From Treponema sp. UBA4326 (GTDB taxonomy: Bacteria; Spirochaetota; Spirochaetia; Treponematales; Treponemataceae), in contig DGTW01000014.1 in assembly GCA_002393835.1 (NCBI GenBank), forward strand, positions 1 to 40,991: DNA of 40,991 bases, in the 5' to 3' direction. The notes beneath the pieces are model-generated. The model had not been told where the DNA came from. It did no database searches and saw only the letters and a program-made list of their open reading frames with translations. Of the stretch, positions 31,467 to 38,776 are shown piece by piece. The position numbers and the translations under genes were made by a program. Numbering within the stretch: the stretch's first letter is position 1; every line of letters begins with the position of its first letter.

Positions 31467-32207
31467 TTAGTATTTCACGCACCAGGATTTTTCCTCGCTG
31501 GCGGTTAACAGTTCCCCGAGGGTGATTGTCTCTTTGAGCGTCCGGCGGCCATCTGGAGAAGAGAGAATTATCGTTAATTTTCCGCCAACAATTTCTTGCG
31601 CAAAGGTCGGACCGTACATTGACGAGAGTAAATCTTCGTATTCTTTTGAGTCCATTTTTTCGCCAATTAGGGCGGGAATCATCATTAAGTCGAGGTAGGA
31701 CTTTGCATCTTCGTTTAAAAGCTCGTAAAAGGCTGAGATTTGCTTTGGCCCTATGGTTAGCGTAAGTGATTTATCGTTTTTTGACAAAAGGCCGGTTTTA
31801 GAAAGGGGATTGTCAGCCACTTGGCTTATGGTTCCGCTTGCGCTGATTTCGTTAGGCTTTGGCAGGACAGCACTAGTATTTATGGCTCCAGCTGATTTAA
31901 GCAGAAGAAGAATGTCATCCTTGCTGAAAAGAGCCGCATCTGGATTTGCCCCGGTCAGGTTTTGCAGGGTTCTTGCCGTGGCTTCAGAAAATCCAGTGGA
32001 AAAGAAAATAGAGGCCGAGTCATTTGCTCCTGCCTTGATTGCAATTTGCGGGCGACAAGAAAGAAAAACCAGGGAGAAAAAGAAAAATGACAGGAAAAAA
32101 AGGCTGCTCCGCCGTGTAGCAGTGGCAAAGCCAGTCGCAAAGCGACCGAGCGTTAGCGAGCTGCGGAAGGGCGGCCGCCGGTTAATGTTTGCACAAAAAA
32201 ACTTCAT
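31467..32207 (-). CDS. Putative lipoprotein with repeat-derived signal-peptide N-region
   Basis: A 246-residue predicted lipoprotein of unknown function. The hydrophobic core (LFFLSFFFFSLVFLS) ends in lipobox FLSC with Cys51. The 35 residues before the core are unusually long and encoded by a GC-rich repeat-like stretch (32112-32180). The mature part has a TARTLQNLTGANPDAALFSKDDI segment and a C-terminal GKLTIILSSPDGRRTLKETITL strand pair, which I do not recognise. ATG 32207 has TATAAT exactly 6 bases upstream. It follows the NlpC/P60 gene on the same strand with 7 bases between stop and start, but has its own promoter. Confidence 0.7.
   Translation of the reverse strand: MKFFCANINRRPPFRSSLTLGRFATGFATATRRSSLFFLSFFFFSLVFLSCRPQIAIKAGANDSASIFFSTGFSEATARTLQNLTGANPDAALFSKDDILLLLKSAGAINTSAVLPKPNEISASGTISQVADNPLSKTGLLSKNDKSLTLTIGPKQISAFYELLNEDAKSYLDLMMIPALIGEKMDSKEYEDLLSSMYGPTFAQEIVGGKLTIILSSPDGRRTLKETITLGELLTASEEKSWCVKY
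32112..32180. repeat. GC-rich repeat-like segment in the lipoprotein gene
   Basis: Modules such as GCAGTGGCAAAGC, CGCAAAGCGACCGAGCG, TTAGCGAGCTGCGG and GGGCGGCCGCC differ sharply from neighbouring composition. They resemble the 3' end of the C_GCAxxG_C_C gene (11998-12082). The segment is open in frame and encodes the extended signal-peptide N-region. Confidence 0.6.
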
Positions 32208-32213
32208 TCTATA

Positions 32214-32219
32214 ATTATA
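32214..32219 (-). promoter_or_regulatory. -10 box of the lipoprotein gene (leaderless type)
   Basis: TATAAT on the minus strand is exactly 6 bases from ATG 32207 and overlaps the stop codon of the upstream NlpC/P60 gene. Confidence 0.65.
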
Positions 32220-33336
32220 AAACATTTTTTAGCGGGAGGGTTACTCTAACGCCAGTTGCAAAGACTAGACCAGTGGTGATGCTTTTTCCGAAAGAAAGGG
32301 CACTTCCGTCGGTGTCATTGAAGACTGTGTAGTGAATGTCCTGAACGAGAGAAATCAAGGTTTTTCCGACTTTTACGCTGGGAGTGCTGAGGCAGACTCC
32401 GATTATGCCAGGGAAGAAGGAATTTTCGATTTCTACATCAGAGTTTCCTGGTTGGCTGGCCTGACCGATTGAGATTACGGGACCCGCAAAAACCCTGAAA
32501 AATTCATTTACGGTGAGAGAAAGCACTATGGGAAGCTGGAAGTTGCCGGTTCCCGCATCATAGCGAAGGTAGCTGCCCAGACCAGGCTGTAAGCTGGTGC
32601 CTGCATATCTGGCGTGAATCATGGTATCGAAACCACGGCTGTTCAATCTGAAATATTCCGGCGTGAAAAAAGACCAGTCAAGGGAAATAGAGGCATCAAG
32701 TACCAGCGATTTTAGGAAAGAGTCGCCACTAGAGCGTACCATTTTCTGCGTTGAGATGACAGAAGAGCCTGATGAAGATGTCTTTTCTGCTGAAGCTGAG
32801 CCTGATTTTTTGTCTGCGTCTGCCAGCAAGTCAGAATTTGATGCCGGTAGAAAGCGTTTGGTGCAGAAATAATGTGATTTCCAGTAGTTTTCTCTTAGTG
32901 AAGAAACGATTACGCCTGTGTTTGGGCCGTCACTTACCGAGTGTATGAACTGACTGCTGCCGATGTAAATTCCGACATGGGAAACTTCGCCGCTTGCCGT
33001 TGTCTTGAAGAAGACCAAATCACCTGCTTCCCGTTCTTTTGCGTCAACATTCTCGCAGTAGTTGTAAATTGCTTTCGTGGTTCTGGGAAGCTGCTTTCCG
33101 ATTGATTCCCTTGAAACGGTGAAAATAAGGCCTGAGCAGTCAAAAGAATTGGGGCCGATTCCGCCTGAGACATAGGGTTTGCCAATGAATTGCTTTGAAT
33201 AGTCAACGAATTTTTTTCTTGCTATTGCGGCTTCGCTGGGAGACATATTGGAGTCGTTCTGGGCACATAGCTGGGGAACAATGAGAACGAAGAGAAAAAA
33301 TGCAAATGTATAAAAAACGGCTTTTCGTGTAGTCAT
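32215..33336 (-). CDS. NlpC/P60 cell-wall peptidase fused to a beta-rich, outer-membrane-like domain
   Basis: A 373-residue exported protein. The signal peptide (residues 1-25) is followed by an NlpC/P60 domain with the catalytic triad Cys67 (FDCSG), His120 (SHVGIYIG) and His132 (FIHS); it should cut peptidoglycan stem peptides. A Ser-rich linker follows (about 170-200). The remaining 170 residues have alternating polar/hydrophobic strands (LDASISLDWSFF, LGSYLRYDAG, LSLTVNEFFRVFAGPV, TTGLVFATGVRVTL), as in small outer-membrane barrels. ATG 33336 has GATAAT 6 bases upstream; an ATG at 33369 would add 11 non-conserved residues. Confidence 0.85.
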   Translation of the reverse strand: MTTRKAVFYTFAFFLFVLIVPQLCAQNDSNMSPSEAAIARKKFVDYSKQFIGKPYVSGGIGPNSFDCSGLIFTVSRESIGKQLPRTTKAIYNYCENVDAKEREAGDLVFFKTTASGEVSHVGIYIGSSQFIHSVSDGPNTGVIVSSLRENYWKSHYFCTKRFLPASNSDLLADADKKSGSASAEKTSSSGSSVISTQKMVRSSGDSFLKSLVLDASISLDWSFFTPEYFRLNSRGFDTMIHARYAGTSLQPGLGSYLRYDAGTGNFQLPIVLSLTVNEFFRVFAGPVISIGQASQPGNSDVEIENSFFPGIIGVCLSTPSVKVGKTLISLVQDIHYTVFNDTDGSALSFGKSITTGLVFATGVRVTLPLKNVL

Positions 33337-33342
33337 GTTATG

Positions 33343-33348
33343 ATTATC
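33343..33348 (-). promoter_or_regulatory. -10 box of the NlpC/P60 gene (leaderless type)
   Basis: GATAAT on the minus strand is exactly 6 bases from ATG 33336, with no Shine-Dalgarno sequence. Confidence 0.6.
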
Positions 33349-33416
33349 GGAAGAATTTAGCTTTGTCATAATTTCTAATGAGAATTTAAAAACTTATTTT
33401 CTGCCCCTTTTTTTCA

Positions 33417-33445
33417 TTGTGAATTGTTTTATTTCACTTTATAAT
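33417..33445 (+). promoter_or_regulatory. Promoter of the cyclase gene (leaderless type)
   Basis: TTGTGA (33417-33422), a 17-base spacer and TATAAT (33440-33445), then 6 bases to ATG 33452. Confidence 0.7.
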
Positions 33446-33451
33446 ATAGGA

Positions 33452-36400
33452 ATGAAAAAGTGTTTTTTCCTTTCACTTGCTTTATTGGCTGGTTCAGCTC
33501 TTTTTGCGCAGAAATCTTTTCTGGATAATTATGTTTATCAGACATGGAATTCTTTCGGCGGCCTTACCGGCACAACGGCAAATGATATCGTTCAGACAAA
33601 AGACGGCTATCTGAACATTGGAACTTATGAAGGTTTGGTTCGTTTTGATGGCGTTGCTTTTACAAATATCAGACGAAGCCGGACTAATGACTACAAATTT
33701 TCTTCAGTACGCACGATTCTCGAAGACTCAAAAGGAAACATTTGGATTGGCTCAAATGATGAGGGCGTGCATAAAATTTTCCCTGACGGCACGAGCAAGG
33801 CCTACACTAACAAAAATGGTCTTCCGAATAATTCAGTCCGTGCCCTTTGCGAGGATAAGGCTGGAAATATCTGGATTGGAACGGCTGCGGGCGTAGTTTA
33901 TCTTACGCCGCGGGGACATCTTATAACGCCGCAGTTTCAGGCTGGAACGGTCTCCAAGGGAATTATCGCCGTTTCTTTGTATTGCGATACGGCTGGTCGG
34001 GTCTGGCTGATTACTTCAAACGAAAACGGTCTCTTTCTCTTTTCTGACGGGCTTTTTCATACTATTCCGCAAATTGACAAGGAGTTCGGAAGTTATTTCG
34101 CTACTTCAATCATTCAGGATTTAAGCGGTACATTCTGGATTGGAATGGCTGAAAATGGCTTGGTTTGCCTGAACAGCTCCAGCCTGAAAGTCCTTAAAAC
34201 CGGGACCGCCCTGGATAATTCTTCTACCTGGTCTATGTATGTTGCTCAGGACGGAACGATAATCTTCGGAACTGAGCATGGCGCTTTTTCTTTCCACAAG
34301 GGAGTTTTCGAGGCTTCAAGCAATAAGGATTTGGTTTCCGCTAAAATCAATAAGATTATCCGTGACCGAGAAGGAAACATTTGGTTTGCAACGGACAGAA
34401 ACGGCATAGGAAAACTTACTCACGGAAAATTTGATGTGACAAAGCTGGGTACTTCGGTAAACGCAATCGTAGAAGATTCTGTGGGACGCTTTTGGATTGG
34501 AACTGATAACGGTGTAAGGTGCTATGTTGGTGAGCGGTCAATAAGCAACGAAATCACGGAATTTACAAAGGGAATCCGAATCCGGCATGTGGCAATGACT
34601 TCTGACGATGGGCTTCTTGTCAGTTGTTACACAAAGCCGGGACAGCTTTTATATAACCCAAGGTCTGGAGAAATAAAAAGCTGGACCAGTGAGGACGGTC
34701 TTGCAGGCAACAAAGTCAGGGTTGCCCTGGAAACTTCTCCTGGTGAGTTCTATGTCGGAACTACAACAGGTTTGAGCATAATTCATGCGGATGGAAAAAT
34801 AAGCACTTTTAAGCAGATTGATGGTCTCGAAAACGAGTATGTAATGTGCATCTACAAGGATACCAACGAAGTTATCTGGATTGGCACGGATGGCGGTGGA
34901 ATTTATCTGATGAAAAATGAGACCATCATTGCTCATATTACTTCTGATGACGGTCTGGCTGGAAATATAATATTTAAAATCAATCAGGACAGGGAAGAAG
35001 CCTACTGGATATGTACGGGAAGCGGCGTAAGCTACTGCAAGCCCTTCGATTCGGCCCATACTGTTCCCAGCTCATACGAAAACATAAATTCTGACAACGG
35101 AATCAAAACCGATTCAGTGTTTCAGATTATTCAGGATACTTCAAACACAGTCTGGATTACCAGCAACAGTGAAATTGCATCTGCAAACACGGATGATTTC
35201 TTGGAGTCAGCCAATAGCGGAAAGAAAATTAAAAGCCTTCAATATTACTCAAAAAATGATGGCCTTGATTCTGGCGGAACAACCTCAACGGCACTCAGCA
35301 TCTGTGATTCTCACGGACGGCTTTGGTTCACAATGGTGGACGGTTTTGCTGTTTATGATCCGATTAAAGTCCGGGAAAATCCTGTAATGCCTTTGGTTCA
35401 TATTGAGAAAGTTACCATTGACGATGAGACCTACAATTACGGAAAATATAAAGAATTCATTCTTAAGCCTGGCACAAAGCGAGTCGAAATCGAATTTACT
35501 GGAATTAGTTTTGACGCTCCTGAGCGAATTCAGTTTCAGCATCAGCTGACTAACTTCGAGGACAGCTTTAGTCCGGCAAGCAAGGGACGAAGTGTTTCTT
35601 ATACGAACATCAGTCCCGGAAAGCATACTTTCCTGGTTATGGCGATAAATGCCGAGGGAATGTATTCAGAGGAAGCCGAAGCAATGCTTTTCGTGCAGAA
35701 GCCTTATGTTTATCAGATGCCTGTTTTCTGGATTATTGCGCTAATTGTCCTTATAAATGTGATTGGAGCATTCTTCTATTTTAAGCAGCGTAAAATTCGT
35801 CTGGAAAACATCCGTCTTGAAGGCATGGTTCAAACCAGAACTTCAGAACTTGCTGCCGAGAAAGACAAGTCTGACCAGTTGCTTAGGGCAATTCTTCCCG
35901 ATAAAATTGCTGACGAGTTAAAATACGATATTCATTCCGTGGCTGAAGCTTTCCCTGATGTAACCCTGCTTTTCTCGGATATTGTCAGCTTTACTAAGGT
36001 TTCCAGCAATCACACGGCGACTGAAATCGTTTCGGCACTCAATGATTTGTTCACTCGTTTTGACGAGAGGGCAAGGGTGATGGGTGTTGAAAAAATCAAG
36101 ACAATCGGAGACGCTTACATGGCGGCTTGTGGAATTCCGACATCAAATCCTGATCATGCCCGTATTATGGTCGAATTTGCCAAGGGACTGTATTTGGATT
36201 TGGCGGATTACAATAAAAACGCTGAAATTAAATTTGAAATGAGAATTGGTCTAAATTGCGGTCCTGTTACGGCAGGTGTTATCGGAAAGACAAAATTCCT
36301 TTATGATGTATGGGGAAACACCGTAAATGTCGCCAGCCGAATGGAAACTGCCTGCAGGCCTGGAGAGATTCGCGTAAGCCAATCTGTTTATGAGCATCTA

Positions 36401-36487
36401 AAAGATTCTGATATTAAATTCTCTCAGCCTATGGAGTGTGAGGTCAAAGGTAAGGGAGTGATGATAACTTATGAGATTATAAAATAG
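33452..36487 (+). CDS. Beta-propeller/Y_Y_Y sensor adenylate cyclase (class III)
   Basis: A transmembrane sensor enzyme of 1011 residues predicted to make cAMP. A signal peptide (residues 1-20) precedes about a dozen two-component-regulator propeller repeats (DSKGNIWIGSNDEG, EDKAGNIWIGTAAG and similar; about 30-640). A Y_Y_Y domain (about 665-745), one membrane helix (about 752-778), a short coiled linker and a class III cyclase domain (about 815-1011) follow. Metal ligands are Asp843 (FSDIVSFT) and Asp887 (IGDAYM). Lys883 and Asp952 are the adenine-selecting pair, and Asn959 and Arg963 are transition-state residues. The catalytic set is therefore complete and ATP-specific. An upstream in-frame ATG (33419) is rejected because it precedes the promoter -10. 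The UrtA-like gene follows. Confidence 0.9.
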   Translation: MKKCFFLSLALLAGSALFAQKSFLDNYVYQTWNSFGGLTGTTANDIVQTKDGYLNIGTYEGLVRFDGVAFTNIRRSRTNDYKFSSVRTILEDSKGNIWIGSNDEGVHKIFPDGTSKAYTNKNGLPNNSVRALCEDKAGNIWIGTAAGVVYLTPRGHLITPQFQAGTVSKGIIAVSLYCDTAGRVWLITSNENGLFLFSDGLFHTIPQIDKEFGSYFATSIIQDLSGTFWIGMAENGLVCLNSSSLKVLKTGTALDNSSTWSMYVAQDGTIIFGTEHGAFSFHKGVFEASSNKDLVSAKINKIIRDREGNIWFATDRNGIGKLTHGKFDVTKLGTSVNAIVEDSVGRFWIGTDNGVRCYVGERSISNEITEFTKGIRIRHVAMTSDDGLLVSCYTKPGQLLYNPRSGEIKSWTSEDGLAGNKVRVALETSPGEFYVGTTTGLSIIHADGKISTFKQIDGLENEYVMCIYKDTNEVIWIGTDGGGIYLMKNETIIAHITSDDGLAGNIIFKINQDREEAYWICTGSGVSYCKPFDSAHTVPSSYENINSDNGIKTDSVFQIIQDTSNTVWITSNSEIASANTDDFLESANSGKKIKSLQYYSKNDGLDSGGTTSTALSICDSHGRLWFTMVDGFAVYDPIKVRENPVMPLVHIEKVTIDDETYNYGKYKEFILKPGTKRVEIEFTGISFDAPERIQFQHQLTNFEDSFSPASKGRSVSYTNISPGKHTFLVMAINAEGMYSEEAEAMLFVQKPYVYQMPVFWIIALIVLINVIGAFFYFKQRKIRLENIRLEGMVQTRTSELAAEKDKSDQLLRAILPDKIADELKYDIHSVAEAFPDVTLLFSDIVSFTKVSSNHTATEIVSALNDLFTRFDERARVMGVEKIKTIGDAYMAACGIPTSNPDHARIMVEFAKGLYLDLADYNKNAEIKFEMRIGLNCGPVTAGVIGKTKFLYDVWGNTVNVASRMETACRPGEIRVSQSVYEHLKDSDIKFSQPMECEVKGKGVMITYEIIK

Positions 36488-36493
36488 GAGGCA

Positions 36494-36591
36494 TGAGAAA
36501 ATTACATCCATGAAATTTTCTCACGACCAAGTTTTCACCGTTGGCGAAAACTTGCAGATTCGTTGCCTCCATGCAACGCTGCTAACGCAGA
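36494..36591. repeat. Stack of four hairpins before the UrtA-like gene
   Basis: TGAGAAAATT/AATTTTCTCA (36494-36523), CAAGTTTTC/GAAAACTTG (36528-36554), GTTGC/GCAAC (36562-36577) and CTGC/GCAG (36580-36591). The second has the same arms as 1714-1739. Loops of the first and third contain CATCCATG and CTCCATG, the complement of the CATGGATG-type loops near 1742-1756. There is no T-run. Confidence 0.75.
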
Positions 36592-36610
36592 GTTTTTATA
36601 GGAGACGAAT

Positions 36611-37795
36611 ATGAAAAAGATAGTGTTCGGAATGTTGGGAATTCTTGCTTCCGTTATGCTTCTTTCCTGCAATGAAAAGAAGGCTGATACGGTAAAAGTC
36701 GGGCTCCTTCATTCACTTTCAGGCACTATGTCAATCAGTGAGACTGCCGTGCGTGATGCTGAATTGCTGGCTATCTCAGAAATTAATGAGGCCGGGGGTG
36801 TCCTTGGCAAGAAAATTGAGGCTATTCAGGCAGACGGTGCCAGTGACCCTCAGATTTTTGCAAGTGAGGCAAGAAAATTGCTTCAGCATGAAAAAGTTGC
36901 CACGGTTTTTGGTTGCTGGACTTCGGCTTCACGAAAGGCCGTGAAACCTGTTTTTGAGGAACTTTACGGTCTTCTTTGGTATCCCGTTCAGTATGAGGGA
37001 ATGGAGGCAAGTCCAAATATCATGTACATGGGAGCTTCCCCAAATCAGCAGATTGTTCCGGCCGTTGATTACTGTGCGGAGACAATCGGAAGAAAAATGT
37101 TCCTTGTTGGAAGTGATTATGTTTTCCCTCACACGGCAAACAAAATTATCAAGGCTCAGTTGGCTCAGCTTGAGGGAGAATGTGTCGGCGAGGAATATGT
37201 TCCCATGGGTGGAACGGATTTTTCTGCTGTTATCGAGAAAATTCTTGAAACCAAGCCCGATGTCATTCTGAATACTCTCAATGGCGATTCAAATGTTGCT
37301 TTCTTTGCAGCTCTGGTAAAGGCAGGAATTACTTCAAAAACAATTCCTGTCATGAGTTTTTCAATCGCTGAAGAAGAAGTTGCGAAAATGGACTTGGAGA
37401 ATTTGGTCGGCCACTTGGTTTCATGGAATTACTATGAGACAACCCAGACACCTCGTAACGAAAAATTTGTTTCTGACTACAAAAATGCCTACGGAAGCGA
37501 CCGCATGACGGGAGACCCCATAGAGGCGGCTTACATCGCAGTTTATATGTGGGCAGCGGCATGTGAAAAAGCCAGCAGCTTTGAAGTTGAAGCAGTTCGA
37601 GTGGCTGCAAAGGGCCTGAGTTTTACGGCTCCAGAAGGCACTGTCACAATTGACGGCGGAAACCAGCACTTGTACAAGCAGGTTCGAATCGGAAGAATCA
37701 ATGACAAGGGACTTATTGACGAGGTATGGTCAACGCCATCCGCAGTCAAGCCGGATCCATATTTAAGCACATATCCGTGGGCAAGAGGATTGTAG
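36611..37795 (+). CDS. UrtA-like urea/amide-binding lipoprotein (orphan)
   Basis: A 394-residue periplasmic binding protein of the ABC-type branched-chain amino acid/urea family. The lipobox SVMLLSC places the lipidated Cys at 20. [53 protein letters not shown] and [11 protein letters not shown] match UrtA/AmiC-type receptors. The end [18 protein letters not shown] and [13 protein letters not shown] are very close to the UrtA pattern. No permease or ATPase genes accompany it in this window. Its neighbours are an adenylate cyclase sensor upstream and pyrF 9 bases downstream. It is preceded by AGGAG at 36600 and a stack of hairpins. It may serve a transporter encoded elsewhere or a signalling role. 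Confidence 0.88.
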   Translation: MKKIVFGMLGILASVMLLSCNEKKADTVKVGLLHSLSGTMSISETAVRDAELLAISEINEAGGVLGKKIEAIQADGASDPQIFASEARKLLQHEKVATVFGCWTSASRKAVKPVFEELYGLLWYPVQYEGMEASPNIMYMGASPNQQIVPAVDYCAETIGRKMFLVGSDYVFPHTANKIIKAQLAQLEGECVGEEYVPMGGTDFSAVIEKILETKPDVILNTLNGDSNVAFFAALVKAGITSKTIPVMSFSIAEEEVAKMDLENLVGHLVSWNYYETTQTPRNEKFVSDYKNAYGSDRMTGDPIEAAYIAVYMWAAACEKASSFEVEAVRVAAKGLSFTAPEGTVTIDGGNQHLYKQVRIGRINDKGLIDEVWSTPSAVKPDPYLSTYPWARGL

Positions 37796-37804
37796 GAGAA
37801 AAAA

Positions 37805-38764
37805 ATGAAACATTTAATGGAACAATTACAAGAAGTTGCGAAGCAGAATGGACCGCTTTGCGTTGGTTTGGATACAGATCCGTCTTATATCCCGGAGTCA
37901 GTTTTGAAGGTTTTTTCTTCTCCAGCTGAAGCGATTTTGTCTTATAATAGGGAAATCATCAAGCGGGTGGCAGCTGAAAAGTCAGCCTGTTGTTTTAAGA
38001 TTCAGATTGCTTATTATGAGGCAATGGGAATTGAGGGCTTAAAAGCCTACATCGAGACGATTAAGGCCGTTCACGAGGCTGGTTTTATCGCAATCAGCGA
38101 CATCAAACGAGGAGACATCGCTGACACAGCAAAGGCATATGCCCGTGCTCACTTTGGAAAAGGCAGCGATTTTGAGACAGACATCATTACGATTAACCCT
38201 TACATGGGTTTTGACACTCTCAAACCTTTCACAGAATACTGCAAACCGTCAACAGCGCCTGTAACAAATGAGGCTGTGGGCGGAAAGGGCATTTTCGTTC
38301 TTTTGCGAACATCTAATCCTGGCATGGTTGATATTGAGCAGCAGGAATTAAAGGCTGGCGGCCGTGTTCTCGACAAAACTGGCGGTGAGCTGGAGCGAAT
38401 TTCAGCTGAATTCAAAGCACTTTACCCAGAGCAGACTTGTTCTCCTCTTGGTGCAGTTGTTGGCTGTACCGAAGAAAGTGATGCCCGTGCCCTTCGTGAC
38501 GCTTATCCAGACATTTTCTTCCTTATTCCGGGCTATGGTGCACAGGGGGGAGCAGCCCGAATTGCGGCTACACTTTTGGATAAGGCCGGCGGCACAGTCA
38601 ATTCAAGCCGCGGCATTTTGTGTGCATGGAAAAAGGACGAGAGCCTTGCTGAATCCCGGGAAAAGGGAACTCTCTGCTTAAAAGACATTGCTGATGCGGC
38701 TGGAAAAGCTTGCCGGGACTCAACGGCAGACTTGTTGAATGCAAAAAAAGAACTTGGTTTGTAA
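37805..38764 (+). CDS. pyrF: Orotidine 5'-phosphate decarboxylase
   Basis: The last step of UMP synthesis, releasing CO2 from OMP; 319 residues, the length of the longer (type 2) bacterial form. The key motif SDIKRGDIADTA supplies the Lys/Asp catalytic array. LCVGLDTDP opens the barrel, IIKRVAAEKSACCFKIQIAYYEAMG follows, and IPGYGAQGG binds phosphate. The start ATG 37805 has TAGGAG upstream, spanning the UrtA stop. It is followed 12 bases later by the PyrK-PyrD fusion, giving a pyrimidine operon that appears to begin with the UrtA-like gene. Confidence 0.95.
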   Translation: MKHLMEQLQEVAKQNGPLCVGLDTDPSYIPESVLKVFSSPAEAILSYNREIIKRVAAEKSACCFKIQIAYYEAMGIEGLKAYIETIKAVHEAGFIAISDIKRGDIADTAKAYARAHFGKGSDFETDIITINPYMGFDTLKPFTEYCKPSTAPVTNEAVGGKGIFVLLRTSNPGMVDIEQQELKAGGRVLDKTGGELERISAEFKALYPEQTCSPLGAVVGCTEESDARALRDAYPDIFFLIPGYGAQGGAARIAATLLDKAGGTVNSSRGILCAWKKDESLAESREKGTLCLKDIADAAGKACRDSTADLLNAKKELGL

Positions 38765-38776
38765 CGGAAAGTAAAA

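Noticed and set aside
36611..38764. Complete urea transport operon
   Set aside because: Only the binding protein is present; the next genes are pyrF and pyrKD.
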